Assembly: GCA_020086605.1 (NCBI GenBank)
Contig: JACBWW010000015.1
Span: forward strand, 25,548,483 to 25,612,482
Reading direction: 5' to 3'
Source: Lanius collurio
Lineage: Eukaryota; Chordata; Aves; Passeriformes; Laniidae
DNA: 64,000 bases
The notes under the pieces are model-generated. The model worked only from the letters and a program-made list of their open reading frames with translations. It did not search any database and was not told the DNA's origin. The number at the start of each line of letters is the position of its first letter. The stretch's first letter is position 1. This document shows positions 38,364 through 50,110 of the stretch, piece by piece. The translations under genes were made by a program, and so were the position numbers.

Positions 38364-40440
38364 ATTCAACTTTTCTTGCTTCTTGTGTTCACACCTTTGG
38401 TACATTTTTTTCTTTAAGAAGACAAGTGGCTTTCTCCCTACTTCTCTGCTTTAACACATTCTTCTGAAGGAAACAGTAAACTTCAAACAGCTGGACCACC
38501 ACCCAAGAACATGCAAATGCTACTCACTGCAAGACCATATGGGTTAATCATATACGCAGAACACCTGACTGTAAGGTGTACAAAATTTCTGGGCCAAGAG
38601 CTCTGCATCAGCTTCTCTGCTCGCCCATGCAAAGCACTGCTGGTGTGCAAAATGCAATGACTTCCAACAGTGCAACACATGAGCCTCTGGGCCAGTAATG
38701 GATAGGCCAAGTGGCTTTATGGTTAATGCCTTACTTTCACCCAGGAGCATTTAAATGCAGGGAAAGCATTGTGCTGTCCTTGTCAGCTGGGAACAGGAAT
38801 GATGAGTAACAGGCTTTTTGGCAGGGCAAGGAGGGATCAGCCCCACAACTACTCGGGGAGGTCTCTGAGGCATTGCCCCTACTGCAGACCGGTGAATGCA
38901 CATTTAGAGAGCCACTGCCTTACTAAAGCCACTTGCAGTGCCAGCTTGGGTGGAGGACACCAGGTATCCCTCCCTCCAGAGGAACTCTCCATCCGTGTAT
39001 CCCCACACTCATGCTCTCTGGAAAGGCAACCCCCGCTCATGGCCGCACAGCAAGGAGCAAGCAGGCAACTCAGCAGCATTCACCTCTCACAAACAAAGAA
39101 ATCTGATCATCCTCAGTAATTTCCTTAGGATAGATTGAAGCAGAATCCTAGAGCAAAATTAACTGGATGTTCTGTCAAAGGCATTAGACCAGGACTGAAC
39201 TCAAAGAAAATTATGTTCACTGATGCCTTCATATTTACTTTAGAATACAGTCATTTTGACGGGTTCATGAGGTAGAAGATCTCCTTTTATGAAGGTCTTA
39301 AGGGACAAAAGGAGCAGAAATATAACATGCTGCTGTCTCAGTCAGCAAAATGATCACAAAATTACTTTACAACTGACTTTCAAAACTACAAATCCAGTTA
39401 TTTTGAGTAATTTCAGCCTTTTAAAAAAGACACATGGTGCTTCAGGTTGACCGAAAAAGCAACAAACTCGCTAAGTACGATTGGGACAATTTTCCTTCCT
39501 TGTAAAAGGATGTTTCTGCACATAACCACCTTCATCTCCTTCACTTCAAGTGCAACTTAAGTAACACAGTCTACCAACCAGACAATGGAGCGCAGACTTT
39601 ATTTGCAATCGAGCCACCAATCTCCCCAAGACCTTGTTAAGATTCACTGTGTACCAACCTAGGGTCTCCTTCACCTCTTATTAATAGTTTCTACCCACAA
39701 TGAGCAAAACATCTAAATTTCCAAAAGTTTCAATCTCTCACATGTAATTACTTGCCTGCTTGGCACCAAAGACATGCACCAGCCTCTTTTTCAGGGCAAC
39801 ATCACCAGTGAGCAGCGTAAGTGATTTTCTGTGCTCTTTTGTCAAAGAACCTTGCCACGATGGAGCTTTGGAAAGGCTCATCCTCCCTGTGGCACCAATG
39901 CTACCTCAAAAGGTGTGCCAAACACACAGACAGGCTTACAGAAAGCTCATAGGAGTAACTGCCTTGGATATTATCTCTCCACTTCAAGGCCAGTACAGTA
40001 CAATTAGAAAATAATTCCCTGGCCTGCAATTACTTCGTTCCCCAGCACTGAAATTACCGCAGACCTCCAAGTCTTGTTTGTATGCAGGAGCTGTGCTAGG
40101 GAACAACAAAAACAATGCTGCCCTGTGTAGAGACATTCCACACTAACTTTACTCCTGCAGCAAAACTTGCTGTGAGCACAGCTGGGTGTACCCAGCAGGA
40201 TGGTAAAAAGGGGAGAGCTGGGGTTTTTTTAATACTTTCTGCCTAGTTCTACTTACAATATTTAAAAGGTGATGTCCTTAAATAATAATTTTTAAAAATA
40301 TACAGAAACTCTCTTTTTTCCTTCATCTAAATTGATTAATTTCTTAACTTCTGCCTCCATCACATTTGAATATCGTTTTCTACTCTTTGCTTTTTCTGCA
40401 GCCAATTTTAAATAAATCCTTTGCTCTAATTTCAACTACA
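38364..40440. other. Noncoding stretch, no gene seen
   Basis: No gene was seen. The 38769-39138 part has overlapping frames of 66-116 codons on both strands, in somewhat GC-richer DNA, without a recognisable protein. No further repeat was recognised before the AAAT array. Confidence 0.6.
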
Positions 40441-40483
40441 AATAATAAATACTAAATAAATAAATAAATAAAAACAACAACAA
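40441..40483. repeat. (AAAT)n microsatellite
   Basis: AAT/AAAT units, about five of them perfect AAAT, ending in ACAACAACA. A simple repeat, probably unstable. Confidence 0.88.
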
Positions 40484-41354
40484 AGCCCCAGGAATTTAAG
40501 GAAAGGGAAATTGAGGAATTTAATTAATTTTAACCCCACTGTGCTTGCTAAAATAAGAAAAACCCAACTAATGCAATAAAAGCAATACTGCCCGACTGCT
40601 GACTGCAGTTAATGCATTACATCTCTAAGAAGACCCAATTTTTTGGTCTGTCCACAATATTTTCCCTTCCTCAAGCCCTTTCAAGGGAAATCCTCCAGCA
40701 CTACAAACTGAAAATTCACCTCACAAGGAGGAGGCTGGAGTGGCATTGCCTGGGGTCACCTGTGGCTTTCCGGGGAAAGCCAGAGCCATCCAACCAAGGC
40801 CAGGAAGAGCTGAGGTGGAGCAGAAGCCAAAGACCCTGACCTGGCTGGGGCATGGACAGCAGAGATGCTGCTGGTTGATGTCTGAGGCAAGAAGGAGCTA
40901 TTTCTGCAAGTCCTAGCAAGCCCAGGAATTTAAACTCCATCCCGGCAATCCACGTCACGTGCTCCCAGCACTGCCTCAACGTCAAGGACAACCTGAATTA
41001 AACAGGGATGAAATAATTAGATAAAACACATCTTGTAAAATTATCAAAGTACATCTGATCTCTGAAGCACACAATGTTACAATAACTGCAACATCTGCAT
41101 AACCTGTCAGAAGCAATAGAAATAAATGAACGTTTCTATTATTAATGCTGAAGTTGTCTTTAAACCCATTAAAATCACCATAGCCTCAGACCCAGGGAGG
41201 AGAAAGGTGGTGCATGACATCTGTGCTGATTACAAGAGGAATCTGGAAAAGCTGGCAAATATAGCCTTTCAAGCAGGCAGAGGGCTCTGAGAAAGCTATC
41301 ATTTTTGGAGAAAAAGGAGGAGGAGGATAGGACTGCAGCAATAAGCTAAAAACA
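40484..41354. other. Noncoding stretch, no gene seen
   Basis: Includes a GC-richer patch at 40716-40991 open on both strands (91 codons minus, 75 plus), with no recognisable product. No transposon was identified. Confidence 0.6.
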
Positions 41355-41383
41355 AAGACAGACAGAAAGACAGAAAGACAGAA

Positions 41384-41458
<75 letters not shown>

Positions 41459-41465
41459 AAAAAAA
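41355..41465. repeat. (GACA/GAAA)n tetranucleotide microsatellite
   Basis: About 110 bp of tetranucleotide repeat. It starts as GACA mixed with GAAA, passes through a pure GACA run up to about 41412, and ends as about twelve GAAA units merging into poly-A. The GAAA part is a pure polypurine tract on the plus strand, a form that can adopt triplex (H-DNA) structure. It is the longest simple repeat in the window and very likely length-polymorphic. Confidence 0.95.
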
Positions 41466-41965
41466 TTATTGATTCTGCATTTCTATTTTGAGCAAAACTA
41501 AATCCCTCCCCATCACAAAAAAAAATAAAAAATCAGAAATCAGGTTTTTTGAAAAAAAAAAGTATGAATGTGTTTCCCTATAAAGACATGAACTGGCAAA
41601 AAATAAATAATAAAAAGGAAACACAAAGCAAATCTTGTGGTCAGATCAGAATTCTTAGCTTTGCTGTAATTAAGATTGACTTTAATGGATAAACATTGGT
41701 TTTGGCATCCTGTCTCTTGCCCAGAACCATGCACTTCAAATTTCTGACTTATATTAGCATTTCAAATTTCCCAGGAAGTGATACCATCTTAAGTTAGCAC
41801 CCTGGCACCTGCAAAGCAAATAGGTAAACTTGGGGCTCCTACAGGAAGGACAACATCCCTGGAAAAGACAACTGTGTCCTGCTCTTGTTGGTTTTGCAAA
41901 CAAGTATATGCAATGGACATACCCATGAAGAGCAATTTTCCCACTCCAAGCTGAGGAAGTGGAAG
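41466..41965. other. Noncoding stretch, no gene seen
   Basis: AT-rich DNA with a 10-base A run at 41552-41561. No gene or transposon was recognised. Confidence 0.6.
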
Positions 41966-42070
41966 GTATATATACTTCTGAATATATGTGTATGTATATT
42001 CGTATATATGTAGGTGTACATATGAGTATAGGAGTACAGACATGAGTATATAATACTCATATATATAAAT
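41966..42070. repeat. TA/TGTA-rich tract with hairpin
   Basis: About 105 bp of TA- and TGTA-rich sequence including two imperfect copies of an ACATATGAGTATA-like unit. Inside is a perfect inverted repeat ATGAGTAT-ATA-ATACTCAT (42042-42060). The tyrosine- and isoleucine-rich minus-strand frame crossing it (41789-42238) is an artefact of the repeat. Confidence 0.85.
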
Positions 42071-42135
42071 TTCACCTGCATTGAGTATAGGCACTAAGGT
42101 CTCAAGTAAAGGTCCACCCTCACATCCGGACAGGT

Positions 42136-42621
42136 CTAGCACAAGCATCCTCCCAACGCTGAGGCAGGCAGGGACACTGCTGCTCTTCCCCGCTGAAGCA
42201 AGCACTGCAGAAGGCTCCTGCAGAGCACAGAAATCCATTCTCCAAGCACCGCATTTTGATGAATGCTGAACAAAAGGGCCAGCCAGGAGTGCAGAGCAGG
42301 CAGAAGGATGACTTCAATAGCCCCTCTCTCCTGCCTTGAAGCCAAACACCGGCTCCAACGCTCCACACCGGGATCTGAGCTGACTCTCCAGCGCAGCAAA
42401 GCATCAGAAGTTGCTAGGTGTGAAACTTTCCCTTCCATCAGAGGAGTTGAACACAAGTAGTTCATCTCACCAGTAAAAGCGCCCAAAAATAAATTAGGGC
42501 TGGCAGCAGCCCCACGAGACTGCCAGAGCTGCACCCGTCTGTAAAGCAGACACGCCCAGAGCTCTATATAGGATACAGCTAGAGCGCTACATAGGACACA
42601 CCTAAAGCTGAGCTCCTGCAT
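42136..42621 (-). other. GC-richer block with an unrecognised 161-codon open frame
   Basis: A minus-strand frame from ATG at 42621 to 42136 is the second longest in the window. The start has A at -3 (ACC before ATG), and a TTTATAAAC word lies just upstream on the minus strand, too close to act as a TATA box for this start. The encoded sequence is rich in leucine, cysteine and serine, has no recognised domain, and shares its DNA with frames of 94 codons (minus) and 65 and 62 codons (plus). The block keeps more CpG than its flanks (AACGCT, ACCGGC, CAGCGC, CACGCC), which lowers stop density. I judge the frame most likely fortuitous; a lineage-specific transcript cannot be excluded. Confidence 0.2.
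42558..42603. repeat. 23-bp tandem duplication
   Basis: Two adjacent 23-bp units, 42558-42580 and 42581-42603, share the pattern AGAGCnCTAyATAGGAyACa then CT, with five or so differences. The first carries TCTATATAGG, a TATA-like word. It probably arose as a small tandem duplication that has since diverged. Confidence 0.75.
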
Positions 42622-42788
42622 GGTTGTTTATAAAACTGTGAAGGGCAAAAAAAGCCCAGCAGACCAGGTGTGAAACAAGAGGTATGCTTTCATTCCTGTG
42701 AGTTTTCCCTCCTCCACAGACAGGAGTCTTTTATTTCAAAATAAAATAAGGAGGGAGATGAAGGGCCAAAGAAGCTCTGCAGTGCCAA
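42622..42788. other. Short noncoding spacer
   Basis: A short spacer between the 23-bp duplication block and the 9-bp minisatellite. It contains an AT-rich part (TTTTATTTCAAAATAAAATAAGG) and no identifiable feature. Confidence 0.5.
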
Positions 42789-42833
42789 AAGCAACTCAAG
42801 TAACACAAGTAACCCAGGTAACGCAAGTAACCC
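42789..42833. repeat. 9-bp minisatellite, five units
   Basis: Five consecutive 9-bp units at 42789, 42798, 42807, 42816 and 42825: AAGCAACTC, AAGTAACAC, AAGTAACCC, AGGTAACGC, AAGTAACCC. The consensus is AAGTAACCC with one to three changes per unit. The GTAAC core is kept in four. It is short and nothing suggests expression. Confidence 0.85.
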
Positions 42834-44649
42834 AGCTCTGACATGTAAAAATGTGATTTTTTTTCAGGGTTCTACTCTTTGCAGTGATTCACAGCACTGC
42901 TCCTTTTGCAGCCAGCAGCAGGCAGGCAGCTTGCTCACCAGCTCTCTCAAGCAAATTGGTTTGCTCCTAGGGGCAAAAGCAACTTCTCTTCTGAAGAAAT
43001 CCGCAGGACTTAGCTTTTAAGGATTATTTTCTGTACTGCAACTATTTATTATCTAAATAAATTTCAAGTGGCTACATAGCCGTCCCCCCTCTGATGACCT
43101 AACTATATTTCCACCTGCAGCTAGGAAGGTTTGGGGTGCACGTGTGGCAAACCAGCTTGACAAAAACAAGTCATCACCCAGCATTTTATAGTTAGCACTC
43201 CTGAACATAGCTTGTGCCACTGCCAAGCTCTGCTTTTTAATAATGCATCTACCGTTTGATGCTGCGAAGATCTTCCAGCATGTAATTAAGTCCAGGGAAG
43301 TCCTGCAGGCAGCAATAGGATGAAACTGATACAGTGCTATGTAAAGTCTTGCATGTAGGTTATACAGTTGGTGGGAATATATAAATATATATATGCATAT
43401 AACATCTTCATTCCTTTACACACCCATGCCTTCTCAACATATTATTAATAGCAGCGGAGCTTGGAGCGCTGCATACGTAGGAACACTGTTGATGTAACAC
43501 TTTGCATGTTTATTCTCAATGGCTATTTGTGATTAACTCTGCAGGGCATTTCTTTTGTATCTCTGTTGAGAAAATATTATTAAAAGGAAATAGCCCCCCT
43601 TCTTGCAGGTGGCCTGCAGATTCTGTGTGCTGTTAAAAAATTAGTTACAAATCAACCTGGAAAATAGGGAAAGAAGGGCAAGTTTTAGTAGTTCAATGAG
43701 AGCTCTGATACAGCAAAGTCCTCCTTTTGAAGTTCTCCTCTTTTCTAAGGAGCTTGGTGACATCACAGGCCAGAGACTGAAAAATTACTCATAAAAATCT
43801 TACAGAATTCTGTGAGGTCTGTCATTCACTTATAGCCTGGGTGGCAAAAGTATTTAATTCCTGACAATTGCAGCCATGACCCTGGATACATATGCATGCT
43901 TCTCTATATAACTGTTGATAAGAATTCTTGAGAAATTAGTTTACTGTGTCAAGATTTAATGGTCAAAATGTCATGCTACAAAGAATAAAATCACAATCCT
44001 CATTACCACTCAATGAGACCAGTGAAGCTGATTTACTGGTGTTTATATAAAAGTTGAGCACTAGCTTCTGATTAAAACTAAAATGATAAGAAATGAGCTG
44101 AAATGTCAGCCATCATCCCACAGCTCATCTACAGCATCACAGATTAGAATTTTAAAATGGGATATAAAGACATATCTACTTGCACACAGCATGAATATGG
44201 AAAGCATTCAGATACCAAATCAGCGTTCCCAGCCCCTCCTCCAAAATTCTGCAGCTTTTTCATTAGCAAGTAAATACATATGTGCAAGAGCCACACTGTG
44301 CTCCAGCAATGAATAAATGACCCACAGCAACCCAGATAAACAAATCTATATGCATCTTTTCCTCCCTCCCCAAGACAGTTATTATACCCTCTTTCACTGA
44401 CCCAATGAGAATAAATTCAAACTCCTACAACTTATTGAAGGTAAACCACCACAGGGCTAGAAATGCCAGTTTTTGGCTGTGTGCCCTGATCCAGAGTACC
44501 CAGCCCTGCCTACTGGGGCACCTACACCTAGAACAGCAGCCCTCCTCCCCCTCTCCAAAGCTTAGCAAAGACAAGACACAGTTATGATTCCTTCCAAAGA
44601 CAGCAAACCAGACTGAGAGGTTCAAAAAAGCACTTGTAATCAATGTTAG
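42834..44649. other. Noncoding stretch with a TA-rich microsatellite
   Basis: A short TA-rich repeat (ATATAAATATATATATGCATAT) lies at about 43375-43402. No gene was recognised. The 43440-44010 part is AT-rich, free of simple repeats, and contains TTTGCATGTTTATT, GTGATTAAC and TTTAATTCC words. It may belong to the same conserved noncoding neighbourhood as the element downstream, but this is a guess. Confidence 0.55.
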
Positions 44650-44870
44650 AATTCTTCAGCCAAAACCTGTTTCTCATGCATTTTTATTTATTTTTGGTAT
44701 ACACCATTTCCTGGAAGTTTAATGGTCCCAATACTGGGCTGCATTGGTTTCCCCTCTACAGCCAATGGCAGCATATTTAATGATTTACTGCAATTTGAAC
44801 AAAGCATGGCTGACAAACCATGCTGTAAATTTAATCCCTATTTCACCTAAGAGACAAAATAAAGTTTGAA
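44650..44870. promoter_or_regulatory. Candidate conserved noncoding element (SOX/CCAAT-like words)
   Basis: This AT-rich, repeat-free stretch has GCATTGGTTT and AGCCAATGG (two CCAAT-box words in opposite orientation within 30 bp). GAACAAAG (a SOX-type core) lies near 44797. A 7-bp inverted repeat AGCATGG/CCATGCT (44803-44809 and 44818-44824) lies at once downstream, with GTAAATTTAATCCC after it. The density of intact recognition words suggests a regulatory element. Nothing proves conservation from this sequence alone. Confidence 0.28.
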
Positions 44871-47142
44871 AGAAACTGCTCAGAACAAGGCAGACCTTTA
44901 AGCAGCTTTGCAGTTCGCTGAATTTGGTTACTAAAAGAAGATTAAAGTGACAACGAAGTGGATAAATAACTAAATTAATCCCTATGAGCTTTCTCTGCAG
45001 TCAGTCCTGATTTCCTGCCGCCCCCATGGCATCTCAGGTGTTCAGTCCTGGAAAGTCACAAGGCCCCCAGAAGACCAGGGGAGTGATTCACAGAGTTATA
45101 AATGCTTAAAGACAAGAAGTTGTGGAATCTTTCCACCTGTATTTGGGTGCCATCATTTTTAAGATTCATAATTTAAAGTCTCCCAGGAAGTTAGAAGGTG
45201 AAGCAGCCAGAAATTCCCATGGGACCACAAAAATCTAAGTGATAGGGCTGTTGAAAAAGAGTGTACACTAGAAGATGCACAATAAATATGATGATAAATT
45301 GGAAACAAGAAGGTTTTCACCTGGTGCAACAGCATAGTATGAAACAGTACTTCTTAATTTGCAAAATCCTTCATTCAAACTTTATCCCAGCACAGCAAGC
45401 ATTCAAAGTATAAAGAGAGGGTGTAAAACAGGCTTCCAGAGACCTCCTTTCTTATGGTGGGTCTGTAAAGAATCAGCACTAATGGGGTCCTGACTGGAGT
45501 TCAGATTCCGTGAATTAACACAGCACCAGTAAATAATAAAATTGCCAGCATGAGAGAAAGAAATTTATGGCCCGTGACTGCATGGAAGGAAGCAAAAAAA
45601 ATAATTTAAAAAAAAAAATTGAACACTGCTTGCAGTACTGTCATTAAGAATAAAAGCAATCCTGCTGATAGAGGTGAGATCTGCTGGCTGTCAAAGATGG
45701 GCACGCTCACTCTTTGATTTGTTATCATTGCTCCTTGCACCAAGATACTTAGGAGTGCTGGGCAGGGTGCAGTGAATCTCCACCCACAGCACACTGGCAC
45801 TATCTGCAGTGGGGCTGGATGGCCAGACATTAGCAGTGCTGCCTCACACGCTGGCAAACCCCAGCTGCTCAAACAGGCCATGCCCAATACTCACTGCTAT
45901 CTTCAACCAGCTCAGCTCTCAGTGAAGCAAGTGTGACTCAGAGCCCAGTGTTGCCAAACTGGGACATCTCCTGTGAAACTGCTGCGTTCCGTACATTATT
46001 TTTAGCTTTCTAATTATACAGTTACCAAACATACCAGGGAGGCTGAGTGGGTCCCTCCTTAAGTGGGGGGGGGGGAGGAGAAGTGGCATCGATATGAACT
46101 AATTGAAATGGTTTCAATAAAGCAAAAAAAAAAAAAAGTGACTACCAGCATAGGAGGTGATAACACACCAAAACCCACAAGTCTGACAGAACAAAGAGAT
46201 CTGCAAGAGTACTGTTCAGGTAGGCTAAACAACACTGAAAAACACAGGCTGGATGCAAGACTCCTGGGGCCAACTCCCTGCTACTCTCCACCCAGAGAGA
46301 GCATAGAAGACCTGAAAATTAAACCATAACCTCTCCATATATCCTGGGGCAGGGGCTAACATTTCCAAGCACCTGGTGAGCTGTCAGCAGCCAGAAGGGA
46401 TTGGTATAATAGACTGTCTATCAGCAGTTAAGTTGCATCATAAGCTAGCAATAATATCCTATGATGGTGCCTTTTAATTTATTTTTAGTGCTGTAACATC
46501 CAATAGCCCAGGAAGAATACATTTCCAAATGTGTCTGCTGGCTCACAACCTCATCGCATTTCTTCTCTAAAAGGGTTATAGGCTGCTGGCTTTGGGGTAA
46601 GGAGGACTGAATATTTACAGCATGGCAGTTGCTGGGGATAGCCTGAGCCTCTAATCACTCTGACAGTGGATCCACCCTTTGTCATCACAACATGGTCTGA
46701 TTGCTCTTTTCTTGCAAAGTTAGCCACAAATTTTAAAAATATGGATATAGTGCAGTTCAGATGCCTTGTGTGAAGTCAAATCTAAGAGAAGGTTGCTGTC
46801 TGATTTTCCAATTTCCACTGCAATGACTTATTTCAACTTCTACGTGGCAAGGCATTCCTCCACAAAGCCTAACAAACAAACTGCTAGGATTAATGGCTGC
46901 AGTTCCCAACATATTCCCTTCCCCACTGCTGCATGAGTTCACAGACCATGGCAGCCTTCAGTTCACACTACATAAAGTTATCTTTATATCACTCAAAATC
47001 ACAGAAAATCATTAAGTGCTAAGCCATCCATTTTTTTCCTTTGAAGTTCTATCATATGAGTGAATTAAAAATTCACACACAATGCTGCTATCCTCTCTTC
47101 CTCAGGAGGCTCCTTCCAAAAACATGTGATTTTTATGGGGGT
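44871..47142. other. Noncoding stretch, no gene seen
   Basis: Holds A runs at 45608-45618 (11) and 46124-46137 (14) and a G run of about 11 at 46066-46076. A 93-codon minus-strand frame at 45606-45887 is unrecognised. No transposon was identified. Confidence 0.6.
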
Positions 47143-47172
47143 AAAAAAAAAAAAAAAAAAGTGAAAAAAAAA
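47143..47172. repeat. A-homopolymer tract
   Basis: An 18-base A run at 47143-47160, then GTG and nine more A. Lysine- or phenylalanine-rich frames through it are artefacts. No retroposed gene was recognised upstream. Confidence 0.88.
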
Positions 47173-49990
47173 GCAGTCCAGGCTACCTCTGGTCTGAGCT
47201 CCCTCCTCTCCCCACCAAAGCCCCATAGGCTCTCTTCCCACTTGGCCGTGATGTCCAAGAAACCTCTTTCTATCAGCTTTAGGACAGCTGGATTCACACA
47301 TACCTATTTCCTCCCCAAGATTTTGTCAATAGGAAAGAATTTTAAAAAAAAATGAAGCAGTTGTAGAAGGACTTGTCTTTGGAGCACAGAGCTGAAAGGC
47401 ACAGCACATCACAGCATCCAGACAACACAGCAGCTCCTCCACACGTGCTCTCCTCTTGCTCACCTGAAGCTCTTATCTCCTTTCTTTTCTTTCTTTTTTT
47501 CCTCCCTCCACTTGAAGGTTACTATTTCTGCAGGCCATTGATGTGCAGTCAGAGAAAAGGACTTTACAACACCAAAAGAGAAAACCAGAGCTGGAGAAAA
47601 GGTCACACTATTACATGTTGGGAAGCTTGTTTGGTCCAGTTAGACCTTCTCTGACTGCAGGTGGTAATTTTACCTTTCCAGACAGCAGTTTACCTTAAAA
47701 TAAAATAAAATGCAGCAGATGTAACCAGAAATTGCAAACTGTCAGAGTTCCCGTTCACACAGTCTCTGAAAGTAAAAGCTTACCACACCACATGGCTGCC
47801 TAAATTTATTGATGTAATGACATCACTGGCAGCATCCCTAACTAAAATGCCAGCCTGCATCCCACTGTCACACTGAAGTTACAGGCTATCTATGTACAAC
47901 AGCCAATTCAATGAAGTAAGAACAATCTTTAGAGTGAACATGCATTTTAATTCCAAATCTAATCACGTTTAGTACTAGCTGGCTCCAAATGGGGTGAAAA
48001 CTACACAGCTGCCATTCCTAAAAGCCACAAAACAGTTGGACTGGGGCTACTGGGAAGCTGGTGGGATTTCATCCTTCTACCTACCTTGCTGAACCAACTT
48101 TGAAGGCACTGGGTACACACCAACAACCAAATGTTTTGTGCCAGCTCTGCTCTTTCAGGATTAACATAGATATTAGATCTGTAATAGGAATCAAAGAATC
48201 ACTAGACTGCGTCTCCGTGACATCTTCCATAGGCTCCTATCTTCTCCCAAGGAATCAATGCTCAGACAAAGACACCACCAGTTAGTGCTTGGCCTCATCA
48301 CCACCATCTGGGCAAGGGAGGCCAAAACACTATTAACAGGTTAGCAGAGATGAGCAGGATAGGAAAGCTGGCAGGAACTCTAAGGGAAAATACAGAAATA
48401 CTGAGTGCACTTTAATGGCAATAAGAAGGATCTCAAGAGGACTGGCGCAGGAAATCTGCTAAAGTTCTCTGTAGAGAGATTTCATCTTATTTCTTGAGCA
48501 GTCTATTTTAAGACAATTTCAGTGACCTTACTTAACGGAGATTATGCTGTGCTTCAATTAATTTTTACAGCATTATAATTAATATTTTGGTGTCTGCAGG
48601 AAAGCATGCTGAGCTGTGTAAAATCCACATGCGCGGCAAGATGACAAGTGCTGTTATTGAGGCGGAAGGAAGGAGATAAGAGCCCTCCAGCCCTGCCTGG
48701 CAGGGCAGAGCAGCACCCCTCCAGATGACTGTTCCTGCAAGGGCCCAGCACACGGAAACGTGGCAAAGGTCAGCGTTCCTCCTCAAATAACCCAGCTGGC
48801 ACCGCTAGGGTGGGGATATTTTCTCAAGCTAATGAATTTCCACATGTGCCCAACACCACAAGCAGAGCTTCTCCTCGCCACCTGCTCATATAACTGAGCC
48901 CCAGGAGGTAAAAGCAGCCAAATCAGCACAGCTTATACATGTGCAGTTTATATAAGTGCAGCCCTTTTTTTTTTTTTCCATTCAGAGAGCCGAACTTCAG
49001 CTCATCTGGTCAGAGACACTAATGCCTCTGTATGCTGATCACCTCCCAAGTGAACTATTCTACACCACTACACAGGCTTCTTTTTGCAGGGCTCATTGCT
49101 GCTCCTGTTTCATCCCTGCGTTTGCAGGAGGACAGAAGACATTCCATGACACCATTCCTCCAGATCTCTGCTCCTGACACATGGTGCCTGCAAACTAAGC
49201 AAGAGCCAGCAGCTCCGGCACCCTCACTCAAGGAAAATTTACTTGTATGTACCCACATTAGTAAACAAGACTAAATTGATGGGACACTGAAATAACTCTT
49301 TAAAGTTTCTGGGTGTTCTGTTACTTCTGGAGCAGTGTTTTCCCCCATTGCAATCTCAAACGCTCCATCTAGATGTCTATTGTTACTGTTTCAGTGAGTC
49401 CCAGCTGTTGATGCTTTTACCAAGCAGGATCATGGCACAACCATGCAAAAAAATTCACAAGCACATCGGCTGCACTTTTTAAAATCCCAAACTCAAAAAA
49501 TCTTCCTAAAAACTCTGAACGACATGACAACTGAACTGTGCTTGACAAAATCGAGCAACTGCGCAACATTTGAGCACAGCCATGAATGTCAAACCATCTA
49601 AACCTTTGCAAGAGATTTTGGTAGGATGCTGCATGGGTGAAGTACCACCAGCAGCTCTGCTAGAGGCTGTTCAAAATGTTCTTCCTGAGTGTGTAACAAA
49701 TCCTAAACCAGAAGTAAGGGAGGGGAAGTCACACAGTGAAAAATTCTAATGGTGACAGTGGTAATTTGTGACTGAAGAATGATCTGGCACAGAGGGCAAG
49801 AAGTGCAACTACAAGAAGGGGTTAAGCTCTCTGAAAACAGGAATGCCAGGGACAGAGGACTTCTTGCAAGGGAGGAAAGTTTCCCTGGGTGATAATAAAG
49901 TCTCAGCATTGTTTTGTAGTCATCCTGGAACTGAAACCTCAGGGGCTGAGCTCAGGGACACCTTTGGGAAGCAGAGTTAGGCGGGTGGTG
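47173..49990. other. Noncoding stretch, no gene seen
   Basis: No gene was recognised. A perfect 17-bp palindrome GCCCTGCC-T-GGCAGGGC lies at 48690-48706, in a GC-richer patch (48620-48800) with several CpGs. A 13-base T run lies at 48965-48977. Other open frames are 64-108 codons and unrecognised. Confidence 0.6.
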
Positions 49991-50110
49991 GCCCATGTAA
50001 ATACTCTTGGGATTGGTGCTGGAGCCAGGGTATATAAGGAATTTGCTTGTGGCGCATGGTCAAGGACTCCCTGTGGAACCAGGTGCTGCAGCAGGACTCA
50101 GCACATATAT
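49991..50110 (+). promoter_or_regulatory. Possible TATA-type promoter or LTR remnant
   Basis: TATATAAG at 50031-50038 sits in a locally GC-richer context (GGAGCCAGGG upstream), followed by a CpG-containing GTGGCGCATGG and a GGTGCTGCAGCAGG segment. This TATA-like placement resembles a polymerase II core promoter or the U3/R part of an old LTR. No start codon with a recognisable frame, terminal TG...CA boundaries or LTR partner was found, so the call is tentative. Confidence 0.2.

Noticed and set aside
41789..42238. 149-codon minus-strand frame
   Set aside because: Crosses the TA/TGTA low-complexity tract, giving tyrosine/isoleucine repeats; no coding evidence.
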